From positions 122,001 to 186,000 of the forward strand of contig JAEMWC010000389.1 of assembly GCA_016490735.1 (NCBI GenBank): a stretch of 64,000 nucleotides of DNA, written 5' to 3'. Origin of the DNA: Pachyseris speciosa (lineage: Eukaryota > Cnidaria > Anthozoa > Scleractinia > Pachyseridae). A program made the translations under genes and the position numbers. Under the pieces are notes generated by a model, which ran no database searches, was not told the DNA's origin, and saw nothing but the letters and a program-made list of their open reading frames with translations. Positions 32,414-41,963 of the stretch are shown here, in pieces; positions within the stretch are counted from its first letter, which is position 1, and each line of letters starts with the position of its first letter.

Positions 32414-35400
32414 TTAGATTTTATAATGTCCGTATGCATAGCTTGTCACGCCATTATCGTGAATATACCGCTTGTCGTCAAAGCAGCTGAGTGATACTTT
32501 ATTTATCTCATAACTTCCTAGTTGATGGTTTTGGCTTCTAATTGTTTTCATTCTATGATGCAACTGTTTATTATCAAATAGTGTCTCTTTATAATTTTCA
32601 TGTTTGATGTTATTCTTAATAATATTCTTCCTAATTCCTTTAGCAGTCTTCCCTCCTTTTTGGTTGTCTTTCATATAGCTATACATTTTCGATTGTAGAC
32701 CGATGAATTCACAAATTGGAACTCCTGCAGCCTCATCTTTGAATTTACCAATAACTTTTTCATTCGTCTTATCGAAATATGGAGAGTATTCTGGGTAGTC
32801 GCTGTTGTCAAATTTATTTTTATCCTTCCAGAAATGTCTATAGACGTCTTCGGTTTCAATTTCATAGGTCAAACTGTCTGTGTCTGTGAAGAGCAGCTTC
32901 GCCTTGTTTCCGTACTTCTCTTTAATGTAGTTGTAATGGAAATCATACATCAGTGTCTTGCTTAGATCCAAGATGCACATACCCACATATGCCGGCCTGT
33001 TCAGGGTGAGTGTTTCTTTTATCTTATGAACAGCTACCAAATTTTCATTGAAGATTTTACTGCTAACATATGTAGGTTTAGCAGCCATTTTTTTCATCGG
33101 TGACTAATCTGACGTCCACTCGCTTTCTGAGGTTTTCCATCGTTTTTCCAAATACACTGTTATTCATCAGCTTGAAAAAGTCTTTCTCAAAGGCATTTTT
33201 AGCGTTAGTTCTTTTCTGAGTGTTGTACTCAATATATTGCCTGAGCCAAGGGGATTGATTGAACTCTAACACTCGATGGACTTTAGTTATTTTCAAACCG
33301 AGATCAGTGTATAATTGGAGGTTCCTATAATGGAGCACGTATTTTTCTTTGTTGCTTAATGTTGGTATTAGTTTATGTACCAGACCAGTTGATATTTTAT
33401 ATTTCTTTGCTATCTCCTTACAATAATCTGATAGCATGTCCCCAGTCACTTTAATCTTTTCCGGTCCATGTGGGTAGTCATTATGCAGATCATGTAACTC
33501 TTGGGGGTATTCAAGGTCAACTTCAAGAATCAAACCCTTTGCACTATCTTCTTTATAGACAGCCAGGTCTAACTTGCTGATCCGCTTTTCTGTCAACCAT
33601 TTGAAACCACTGGTTGGTAAATATTGACTCATAGCCCAACCATACAAATTATTTGCATCTAGATACATGATGTACTTCGAGGGCGCCTTCTCATCGTATT
33701 CTTTCATGTATTTATTGTTTGCTTTACCATAACGATTGGCTATATAACTGATTCCTCCACGCATACCCTTTTCAATGAATTGAAACATATCAATATCAAC
33801 CATAAGCTCTAGTTTAATGTCAGTCATTTTCAGCATAGCATCCCAAGATAAACCTGGAGATGTGAAATAGTGACACGGGTCCAGTTTGTAGTACTCAAGG
33901 CATGTTTTTCTGAAGTTTTCAAATACATCAGCCAGTAGGAGTACATCTGTTTTAAGGTACAGATAATGATACTCACCCATATTTTTGATTGAGAATGTAT
34001 TCCACACATTTTGAGCATGCGCATAGTCTTCATCTGATATATGCTCATCACTCAATATACTGTAGAATTCTTCTTTTGACGGCAGCTTTTGGTTAAATTT
34101 ATCGAAACTATCCATATAGTCATAAGGATAAACACCTTTTTGCGCCATCAAATTAAGATCCTTTCCCTTGAACTCTTGTGAGGTGTATTTTAAGGCTTCT
34201 TTTGGAAGATTGCTGACAAGTTTTTCCAAACTGGAGCTCATGAATTGGAAACTATCAATGAAGGTAAGATGATTACCAAGCATGAAGGCCATATACTTCT
34301 CCATGTTATTTGGGATAGCATTGATATTCATTTGACAGTCTTCACCTTTCTTGTTTTTGTAAGTGTGCTTCTTAACAATGGCTCCAATCTCCTGCATAAT
34401 AAAATGACTATCATAGCCTCTTAGATTGTGAAATATGACTGGTATCTTTATTTCATCTGGGTTGACTCTAAGTTTCAGGTTACATTGTTGATGAGCTGAT
34501 CCTCTATACTTGCCGGTAATATGACAATGATCTCGAACTCGGATATCTTTGTCAGTGTATTTTTTATCACAAATGTGACAAACTTTGGCTTTTTGGAATT
34601 TCTCTTCATCATCTTTAGTCATTTTCAATGGTTTGTTAAAAATTTTTTTCACAACATTCTTGCAATATTTGACTTCCTCCAGCATAGCTTCCATAAATTT
34701 GTACACAGCCTTTTCACCCCTGTATATTACTGCTGGTTTGCTGTATTTATCATCATAACAACAAACAACTTTGTAACCATATCCACAATCAGTATGCTTC
34801 TGATAGGCTTCAGTATATGATTTATCACTGTTGGGTTCGCAACCGTGTATTTTTTCAGTGATGGCCTCAAAATCAGCATAGATCACAAATGGTGCCTGCT
34901 GTTGTTTATGAAAGTTGTTGAATTTCAGTATGTTGTTATCTTTGTTTGGCATTTTTATTGCCTGTGTGCCATTTACTTGCATGCAGTTGTCCTTGTGATC
35001 ATTCAGAACCCTTTCAGAGCTGAAGCATTGAAGACAGTGCATACAAAAGTGTTTTCTTTCTTTGTGTTTTGTTTGATTGTACATAAACTTATTGAAATCT
35101 TTGATTAGCACGTAATGCTTGTTTTCATTTTCAGTTATTAGAAGCAGATTCAAGCAGTCTGCATATTTCTCTTTTGATACATATATTGGATATGGTTGTT
35201 TATCCTCATTACCAAAAACATTGATGTTGATCTCATTTTGTTTTTCAATCTTATTGTAATGTTTGGTAGTCACTGGAAATTCAATTCCTGAATAATCTAA
35301 ATTTTCAATAAATTTCCTATCAACTTTTTTAATCCTCTGTGGGTATTTCTCTTGTGGGTTCAAGTGTCTGATGTGACACCATCTGAAGCATTCATTATCT

Positions 35401-36211
35401 TCATTTTTCATATTAATCAATCCCTTTGCACTGTTTCTGAGTTCATTTGGTAGTTTTATGTAAGAGGAACCTCTAATCGGCTCATATTTCACCACATTGA
35501 GGTAATGACTATCAACAGATTCGATTGTCCAACCAGACCCCTCAGAAACCCAAACTGCAATCTTATTTATTATTTGTTGTTTTGACACTTGTAATGATTC
35601 ATTGATCTCTGGATTGTTTATGATTGTTTCAGCTTGACTGTTGAAATATGCGGTTTTGTATTCTATTGCTCCGTCAGTCATTTTTGTGAATGTTACCTTT
35701 AGCGTTTCAACAAATTTCAGTCCTTTCATTTCATTTAACAATTTTTTAATGTGTGTTTCTTTTGCCATTCTTGTGTTTAGTAGTTGCTCTAGCGGGTCTT
35801 TGTCATTTTTTATATCAATTTCGAAAGACTTTGTGTATCCTTTCAGAGCTTTATCAACTTGCTCTATCTTAGTCCTTGCCAATGGAACCGGTTTTTGAAC
35901 TACCTTTTTGGTTCTGGGAGCGAGCACAGGTCTCTTTTTCAATTGTTCTATTTCTTCCAACCATTCAGCAGGTGGGGGTGGTAATCTTTTCTCTCGAAGT
36001 AATCAACCAATTCTTTCACAGTTGGTCTTGGTGCTGGCACAGCTCTCTTCATAAGTTTTTTGGTTCTAGGTGGGGGGGTTGGTTTGTAATCATCCACATT
36101 AACGATCTTTGGTTTCTTCTGTTGCTTTAATAGCAATTCGATGAGCTGAGATTTACTGAGTTTCTCTAGACTCTTCTTATCCATACTATTGGGTGAGATA
36201 AAATTTTCCAT
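32414..36211 (-). pseudogene. polB: protein-primed family B DNA polymerase (element A), two frame breaks
   Basis: This is the replicative polymerase of the element. In order on the minus strand come: a Lys/Pro-rich N-terminal region with PRTKK-type repeats; a zinc-finger-like CMHCLQCFSSERVLNDHKDNC; exonuclease motifs YADFEAI, NLRGYDSHFI and YLKTDVLLLADVF; a CxxC/HCH zinc region (CHICDKKY); pol motif A DANNLYGWAMSQ; pol motif B KLMNNSVFGKTMEN; and motif C FTDTDS near the C-terminus. The total is about 1260 codons, usual for Polinton pPolB. The reading frame changes near 35950 and near 33090, the latter in an A run. Element B is open at both places where visible. The copy is probably inactive unless these are assembly errors. 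Its stop is about 1 kb from the terminus. Confidence 0.85.
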
Positions 36212-36273
36212 TTATATAATAACTATATAAATATTTTTTTGTTTAACTAGTTTTAATACGCGTTTAAGTAGGG

Positions 36274-36510
36274 CTAATAATTCAAGTGATTCCAAATTCT
36301 GGAATCCTTTGAACAGTTTTTAAATTTTTTTGATGCTTTTTTTGTTTTCGTGTGAAGCGTTTTACCAGCCATTGTGTAATTTTTACCATTATTACAAACT
36401 TCACAGAACCATTCTTTATTTAGCATATAGGTAGTCTTGTGTTTTTTTCTTTCCTCGTCACTGAGAACTCTAGGCCTTCCACGACCTCTTTTAACATTCT
36501 TATTCTCCAT
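36274..36510 (-). CDS. small zinc-finger protein with AT-hook-like N-terminus (element A)
   Basis: The 78-residue protein starts with a basic KRGRGRPR stretch like an AT hook. It then has WFCEVCNNGKNYTMAGKTLH, a CxxC plus histidine pattern of a small C2H2-type finger. It lies between PolB and the BRO gene, as its homologue does in element B. The two features suggest DNA binding, perhaps in regulation or genome packaging; this is inference. The C-terminal end differs from the B copy, so a frame change near the end is possible. Confidence 0.6.
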   Translation of the reverse strand: MENKNVKRGRGRPRVLSDEERKKHKTTYMLNKEWFCEVCNNGKNYTMAGKTLHTKTKKASKKFKNCSKDSRIWNHLNY

Positions 36511-36548
36511 ATATTATACTACTATATTTTATTCTTAAATGGATTTCA

Positions 36549-37297
36549 TTATTTTTCTCTTCGTGACAAGTATAATTTGCTTTCTTCCATATGCTTGGTT
36601 ATTTCATAAATCAAATCTTCAAAACAATTGCTCATGATGTATTTGCACTTGTTTTTCTCGTACTTTTGCTTCATAATTGTTTGTTTATCCGTCACCTGGT
36701 ACACACCTGTGGGACTTTTGAATTCAAGACATAGAGCATTGAATTTTCTAGTTGGATTCATTAACATCAAATCACATTGTCCAGACATGTATCCTTTGTT
36801 ATAACTTTTGATTCTCATATTTGAGCTTATTTGATTTTCACCAAGACCTGCGATCATTAATGCATCTTCGTATTTTTTTCTGATAAATGAAACAATCTTG
36901 CAGTGTAAATCATTTTCATTTTCAATCAATATCATATTATTGTTTTTGTTGTTGAATTGCTTGTAATATCCTTGTTTTCTGATTGATGGTAAAACCTTTT
37001 TTGTGACCCATCGTTTGAATTCTTTTGCTTCATCCTTATTAGATCTAAATATGAGACTATATAATCCAGATTCATTTATATAAATCATATGATTATTTTT
37101 GGGGGAACTTTTATTCCCCATGATTTAATGGTGTTTAATGTGGTTTTATCTTCAGAATCAACATGATCACGAATGGCTTTTCGAGTGTTAGCATACTTTA
37201 AGATTCCAGCAATAGTCTTCGCTTTGAACCATACATCATCATCATTCTTGATAATATCTATTTCGGTTTCATCATAAATGAAAATTTCTTGTGTCAT
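36549..37297 (-). pseudogene. BRO-N domain protein fused to a nuclease-like domain (element A), frameshifted
   Basis: The N-terminal part (37297-37085) has the BRO/KilA-N-like layout VWFKAKTIAGIL with RKAIRDHV, seen in DNA-binding proteins of large DNA viruses. The frame changes near 37100 at a G/C run. It resumes with SGLYSLIFRSNKDEAKEFKRW and VLPSIRKQGYY, which close the BRO-N domain. A second domain follows with GQCDLMLMNP and CLEFKSPTG, a D...ExK arrangement like VRR-NUC/PD-(D/E)xK nucleases. It lies between PolB and the integrase. The role is probably regulatory or in DNA processing. The B copy is open. Confidence 0.7.
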
Positions 37298-37456
37298 ACT
37301 ATATATTACAACTATAATTTATTTTTAAATGTTTACCACTTGTGTGTTTGATATAACCAGAAAAAATAATATTTTTGGCTACATTAATAGCAAAAAACAG
37401 AATATACTGTAAGTCTACCTTATATATGTGTTAGATAATTTTCTCTTAAAACAATT

Positions 37457-38394
37457 TCATATATCTTTTAAATCCTTGATCGGTATCCAACTGTTGAAGT
37501 CATCACTATAACCCTTCCACTTCACCAAAGCTTGTTTCTTCTTGTAATCTCTGCGGATGACTTTATCAATACGGAAAACATCCTGTTTGGCTTTTAATAA
37601 TTCAGGTTCATAAAAACTCCCTTCAATATCTTCACCTCTCTGATCCTTTATTTTGTATTTCATTGGATTAGTGTATTGGATTTTATCAACTGTGAACACT
37701 TCTTCTGTCCAATTTGGCGTGTAACCCTTGTCAAACACATTCCGTTTATACTTAGATATTCGGACCTTGTCACCAACCTTAAATTTTGGTTTAGATGTTA
37801 CTTGCTTCATGTCACCATATAAATTGAAGTAAACAGTTCCTTCATTCTTTTTCTTTGAAGCCTCTGTGGGTGTCATCTTTGTGCTTGAATGTTTTGTGTT
37901 GTTGTACTGTTTTACTAGTTTTGGGAGCATATCGAGATACATTGTATTACCTTGAACTGTGAACTGCTTCCACATTTTGGATTTAATTGTCCTATTCCAT
38001 CTTTCAACTACTGATGACTTCTCTTCATTCTCAGTTGAGTACATATGTATCCCATTTTTTTCTAATAGGTCTTTCAAGTGTTTGTTATAAAACTCTTTCC
38101 CTTTATCAACCCATAGATATTGTGGTTTTCTATCTCTAAATATTGTTTGAAATGCTTTAGTAACAGTTTCACCTTTTTTATCCTTCAGAGGAACAATCCA
38201 ACCATATTTACTTAAGACATCAATAACCATAAGAAGATATCGATAACCTTTATTCCATTTGCTGAATTTTTGCATTTCAACAAGATCAGCAGCCCATATT
38301 TCATCAATTTTATTTACAATCACACGCCGTCGAGTAAAATTGCGTTTTATGGGTGTATGTAATTCATCAGCTAATTTTTCTTGCCAGTATTCTT
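37457..38394 (-). CDS. int: retroviral-type integrase with C-terminal chromodomain (element A)
   Basis: It catalyses insertion of the element into host DNA. Visible are an ELHTPIKRNFTRRRV lead-in, DEIWAADLVEMQKFSKWN (first catalytic Asp), LWVDKGKEFYN (second Asp) and EEKSSVVERWNRTIKSKMW (catalytic Glu), which form the rve DDE core. A basic SH3-like segment follows, and the end is a chromodomain with ALVKWKGYSDDFNSWIP. A chromodomain may guide insertion to marked chromatin, as known for chromoviral integrases. The frame has no ATG near its start: homology begins near 38394, the frame stays open to about 38461, and it overlaps the end of the PLA2 gene. The start is therefore unresolved. Element B lacks this gene. 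Confidence 0.85.
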
Positions 38395-39024
38395 CGCTCG
38401 ACGGCTTTTTCCGTTTTTTGAAACACCTAAACCTAGTTTCTCCTTTTTGTTGATTAGGAATCTAGCTGTTTGACCCCATTTTGGCATTTCACCATATGGT
38501 ATTTGATCGAGAGATTTTACCATTGTTCTGTGACAATCACCTTTATCTTTTCCCATATCATAACAGATATCATGGTAAGCTGCTATTTCATCCACCTTAT
38601 TATAAGGTTGGACATACCATTTTGTGACCTCACCTGTGTTTTTATCATACTCTAACTGTTTATCGAGGGGATTATAAGGCCCCATGTATTTATATTGTCC
38701 GGGTGTCCATCCACTTTTTGGTTTTGGTAGTTTACCGATCATCTTGTGAATGTCAATAGCACCGCCGTAATCCAATCCTTTAATATCCGTTTTATACATT
38801 TTCTTCTTGTCAGAGCGTTTGGGTCTAATAGCAGTGCTCAATTGCATTAAGCCTTCTTTACCAACCTTTGTAATCACTGGCTTTGCTAGGGAAAGTCCTT
38901 TATCAATCAATTGCTTTTGCAGCTTTGGATTTCTCATTGCTTCTGAAGCATAATATCTCCCCATTTCAACACCCTTCTTCGCTGAATAAGGGACACCGTG
39001 TTCCAAGAATCCTGTTAGTGCCAT
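38371..39024 (-). CDS. parvovirus-type phospholipase A2 domain protein (element A)
   Basis: The 217-residue protein starts at ATG 39024. Its centre holds a calcium-loop-like YMGPYNPLD, then the catalytic HDICYD with a following GDCHRTM stretch, matching the PLA2 fold found in parvovirus VP1 unique regions and in some adintovirus-like elements. Upstream is a possible amphipathic segment (LSLAKPVITKVGKEGL) and the C-terminus is basic (KSRRAKN). In parvoviruses such a domain opens endosomal membranes during entry. The same role here is inference. It sits between the zinc ribbon and the integrase. Element B keeps only its first codons. Confidence 0.75.
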   Translation of the reverse strand: MALTGFLEHGVPYSAKKGVEMGRYYASEAMRNPKLQKQLIDKGLSLAKPVITKVGKEGLMQLSTAIRPKRSDKKKMYKTDIKGLDYGGAIDIHKMIGKLPKPKSGWTPGQYKYMGPYNPLDKQLEYDKNTGEVTKWYVQPYNKVDEIAAYHDICYDMGKDKGDCHRTMVKSLDQIPYGEMPKWGQTARFLINKKEKLGLGVSKNGKSRRAKNTGKKN

Positions 39025-39045
39025 ATCTGCGGCTGAATCTAGTAT

Positions 39046-39065
39046 GCCCGCCCCTTCAGACGGGC
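39046..39065. promoter_or_regulatory. GC-rich hairpin between zinc ribbon and PLA2 genes
   Basis: GCCCG and CGGGC flank a 10-bp loop, and the same hairpin occurs at 58411-58430 in element B. It stands out in AT-rich DNA and lies just after one gene and before the next. A role in RNA processing or termination is possible but unproven. Confidence 0.4.
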
Positions 39066-39068
39066 CAA

Positions 39069-39227
39069 TCAGTTTCCCCGTCTCTTGATGAATTTAGTCT
39101 TTGTTATTCCACATTCAGCACAAGTGCATTTCATCATAGTTCGACCATTTTTAGTCTTTTGATATCTTTCAGTTCCTGGTACACATTCAGTGATTTTCTT
39201 CTGTTTGACACAATATGATTTCACCAT
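39069..39227 (-). CDS. small zinc-ribbon protein, DUF5679-like (element A)
   Basis: The 52-codon frame starts at ATG 39227 and reads SYCVKQKK, then KTKNGRTMMKCTCAECGITK. The pattern resembles the DUF5679 zinc ribbon common in giant viruses, but the first cysteine pair is reduced to one. The homologue at 58249 in element B is nearly the same, so the gene is under or was recently under constraint. The function is unknown; such mini-ribbons are often linked to transcription or nucleic-acid binding. Confidence 0.6.
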   Translation of the reverse strand: MVKSYCVKQKKITECVPGTERYQKTKNGRTMMKCTCAECGITKTKFIKRRGN

Positions 39228-39239
39228 TATATCAGTAAG

Positions 39240-39947
39240 TTAGATATTTTTAAAGTAGTCTATGATGAATCTGTGATTGACACTCGTATCTGTTGAACTG
39301 AATTTGGAATTGTGTATTGTATCCAGAATCGATCTGCCTTTCTGTCTCTCTAGAAGATAGTACAAACACCAATATCCACACAAGACTGAATCCCTTTCTT
39401 GTATCTCATCACCAGAGTATTCAAGTTGTTCACCACTTGTGGCCATGTATTTTTGAATCTCTGTTGGCATCATCAAACCAAAAGAGTCGAAGTATTCACA
39501 GTATGTGTCCATATTACGATAACATACCCAATGAGTGCCTGGTCCAATCCGACTGTCAAGATTAACTATTCCACACTCTTTGTTTTTTATTTGTCTTGGA
39601 AGAGCATCCCGACTGAAAACTCCTCTAAAATGTTTTATACCAAGTTGTTTCACCCAATTCAATAAATCAAAGTTTGATAATGGTTTATTTATGAATTTTA
39701 AAGAATTGTCCCCAGAATTGGGATTGAATTGAATGGGCTGTTTTTTCCTAATAGAAGCCCTTTTCCTGAGGTCTTTTTTTTTTTTCATTCCATAACCGAT
39801 TGGGTTATCCCATGTACCAACAACTGGGGGTGATATCCATGGAATCATATCATGTTTTGCACCACTTTTATTTATTTTACTAGTTTGAATATTATCTGGA
39901 ACATGAACTGGCAGCGACCGTCTTGGACGACTGCGTTCAACATGCAA
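39240..39947 (-). CDS. adenain-like cysteine protease (element A)
   Basis: This is the virion maturation protease of the Polinton/adenovirus group. The catalytic triad landmarks are visible: GPGTHWVCY (His), CEYFDSFGLMMPTE (Asp) and DSVLCGYWCLYYLL (Cys), with the oxyanion residues preceding. The N-terminal 80 residues are basic and proline-rich (RPRRSLPVHVP). The frame has no ATG at its left edge (it opens at TTG). In element B the corresponding segment is in frame with the upstream pX-like protein. A 17-bp length difference at the junction suggests that A was split from an originally continuous pX-protease gene. The protease core itself is intact. Confidence 0.85.
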   Translation of the reverse strand: MHVERSRPRRSLPVHVPDNIQTSKINKSGAKHDMIPWISPPVVGTWDNPIGYGMKKKKDLRKRASIRKKQPIQFNPNSGDNSLKFINKPLSNFDLLNWVKQLGIKHFRGVFSRDALPRQIKNKECGIVNLDSRIGPGTHWVCYRNMDTYCEYFDSFGLMMPTEIQKYMATSGEQLEYSGDEIQERDSVLCGYWCLYYLLERQKGRSILDTIHNSKFSSTDTSVNHRFIIDYFKNI

Positions 39948-40545
39948 ACCTCAAGGCTTTCATAAGCAGAGGAATTCCAATACTTGCTAAAAGTGTTCCA
40001 AGAAAACCACCAGACTGAGTTTTTGTTGGTTTGATAGCGAGTTGTCCACCAGACTGCATCGCATTTACAAGATCAGCCATTTGTCTCACATTCAATAAAT
40101 TTCTAAAATTCAATAGTTGGGACAAGTTTTCATTGGGAATAATGAATCCCCCTTTCTGTTTCTTTCCAAATAATTTGTCAATACCAAGGCTCGCCAATGA
40201 AGAAAGAGCACCTGTTGCTAACGCTGGAGCCGCTTTTGCTACTGCCTTACCTGCATATGGCAATAGTATTGTTCCAAGTGAAAAAAGACTTGTCCAAAGA
40301 GAACCTCCATGTACAACTGCTTTTCTGATTAGTGTTTTTGATATATTGATGTCTGAACCTTTTCCCAATCTTTTTGATTTCATCAGTTTACCAATTTGTC
40401 TTTTTGTCAACATGAGTTGATCACCTCCAGATAGTTCACTATGAGATAGCCTCAATGTTACAGCTGAATTTGTTCTATAAGCTTTTGCTAGCTTTTCTTT
40501 CTGACCTTGTGAAAGTTTCACTCCATGAGGATGATAAGTAGTCAT
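39937..40545 (-). CDS. pX-like virion protein, hydrophobic/Gly-rich (element A)
   Basis: The start is at ATG 40545 in a TATATG context. The N-terminal half is basic and Lys/Thr-rich (LMLTKRQIGKLMKSKRLGKG). The middle has a hydrophobic Ala/Leu region with YAGKAVAKAAPALATGAL, and Gly pairs (KQKGGF, QSGGQL) follow. Such a layout fits adenovirus pX/pVI-like minor virion proteins that bind DNA or disrupt membranes and are cleaved by the viral protease. The stop lies inside the overlap with the protease frame and probably results from a deletion relative to element B. The function is inferred from layout and position. Confidence 0.6.
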   Translation of the reverse strand: MTTYHPHGVKLSQGQKEKLAKAYRTNSAVTLRLSHSELSGGDQLMLTKRQIGKLMKSKRLGKGSDINISKTLIRKAVVHGGSLWTSLFSLGTILLPYAGKAVAKAAPALATGALSSLASLGIDKLFGKKQKGGFIIPNENLSQLLNFRNLLNVRQMADLVNAMQSGGQLAIKPTKTQSGGFLGTLLASIGIPLLMKALRFAC

Positions 40546-40651
40546 ATAATATATGTTTATACTAAATTGTATTTAATATAAATAATGATTTAATTTATTT
40601 AATTATTTAATTTATTTAATTTATTTAATTATTTCCAATTAATTATTCCAT
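40546..40651. other. AT-only spacer of ATTTAATT repeats between capsid and pX genes
   Basis: About 80 bp of TTTAATTATTTAATTTA-type repeats separate the two genes. The same spacer with the same character lies at 56697-56801 in element B. The other structural genes are separated by only 4-30 bp, so this conserved gap may hold a promoter or terminator. Confidence 0.4.
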
Positions 40652-41941
40652 TTACATAGATCTCAGAATCAACTTTCCATCAGTCTTTCTCATCTCAATA
40701 TCCTGCTCATAAAGAACCAGTGCATACACACTGTAATCATTATCTGCTGCAGCACTTAAAGTGTATTTGAAAGTCAGTTTTGTCATTCCATCTTTTATGT
40801 CCTGCTCCTGTTTTGTCAGATCAAAATAAACGATAGGGAATATTGTTCCGAAGTTGTTTCTGTTAAGCAAAGTGTTATCACTGAAGTCGTTGACAGCTTT
40901 AACATAATTGAGAAGATCCCTGAATACTCTTGTGGGCTCTGTTGAGGGTTTGTAATGAACCTCTGGATAATCATTTCCATTACCAACCTCAAGATAACAA
41001 TCATCCAAGGTTTTGTCATCACCAACTGAGAAAGTGTCATAGAGAAATTTATTGGCTGTCTGAGATGAATCTTTAGCATCATTGATAATGAATACAAATA
41101 CATGTCTTGGTTTGTTTATTCCTGTTGAAATTCTGAAATTACCAGTCTGATGTCTTGTTGAATTACCTCTCTCAACCATTTCTCTCATGTAAGTCCACTT
41201 TCTATTGTCAAGATACTTACTCATGTACAAAGATTTTTCAGCAGCGTTGAATGTTATTCTTGGAATAATTAGCTGAAATTTGGTGATTACCACACGACAT
41301 TCATCACTAGCCTGCCAAACCAAATTATCATCACTCTCAAGTGTAATATTCAGCTCTACTTTTGAGTTAGGCAAAAGTTCATCCCAAAAACTTTTGAAAA
41401 AACGGTATCTGTTCAATGCTAATTCTGCACCTACTTTACCATTTGCATCATTCAACAGTGCTTTACGAGCTGCGAACCCAGCGTTAAAAGTGGCCACCTG
41501 AGCTACCCTGTTATCAGCATTTCTGTTTGCGTCAAGATAGAAAAACTCATTTGTCCCCTGACTTGCTGCACAACCTTGTGAATACTCAAGCAAAGATTTG
41601 ATATTTGTGGCTTGGTTGGCATCTCTGCACTCATAAACATCAATACCATTCATTTTCACATTTATGGTGTTTATGAGTGCATGAATTCCATTCACGATAC
41701 CATTTCTATCAGCATTAGCAATATCAGCTCCATCTACAAGCTTTTTTTCAATGAATTCAATATAACAACGGCCATTATACCAATCAAATGGTGTTGTCTC
41801 TCCACTGTTATCAACAACGAAACGGTAACCTGTTTTCCTCTGATGAGCATTATTTGCTACTACAGTATTAAGTGCTGTCTCTAGTTCGAACACCACATCT
41901 TCATATCGTTCGATATATTTTGAGTCGCGATAGTTTGACAT
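40652..41941 (-). CDS. mcp: major capsid protein, double jelly-roll (element A)
   Basis: The 429-residue product matches the Polinton/adintovirus hexon-type major capsid protein in length and features. These include an N-terminal SKYIERYEDVVFELE segment, DWYNGRCYIEFIE at the start of the first barrel, RFFKSFWDELLPNSKVE, and conserved RKWTYMREMVERGNS and KPRHVFVFIINDA blocks. The end is EMRKTDGKLILRSM. Trimers of this protein form the pseudo-hexameric shell. The gene starts at ATG 41941 in an AATATATG context and is fully open, unlike the B copy, which is broken twice. No frameshift or stop is visible. Confidence 0.85.
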   Translation of the reverse strand: MSNYRDSKYIERYEDVVFELETALNTVVANNAHQRKTGYRFVVDNSGETTPFDWYNGRCYIEFIEKKLVDGADIANADRNGIVNGIHALINTINVKMNGIDVYECRDANQATNIKSLLEYSQGCAASQGTNEFFYLDANRNADNRVAQVATFNAGFAARKALLNDANGKVGAELALNRYRFFKSFWDELLPNSKVELNITLESDDNLVWQASDECRVVITKFQLIIPRITFNAAEKSLYMSKYLDNRKWTYMREMVERGNSTRHQTGNFRISTGINKPRHVFVFIINDAKDSSQTANKFLYDTFSVGDDKTLDDCYLEVGNGNDYPEVHYKPSTEPTRVFRDLLNYVKAVNDFSDNTLLNRNNFGTIFPIVYFDLTKQEQDIKDGMTKLTFKYTLSAAADNDYSVYALVLYEQDIEMRKTDGKLILRSM

Positions 41942-41963
41942 ATATTATTGTGTTAGATAAAAG

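Noticed and set aside
34521..36130. Plus-strand frames across the element A polymerase
   Set aside because: They are antisense shadows of the polymerase gene, which shows catalytic motifs on the minus strand.
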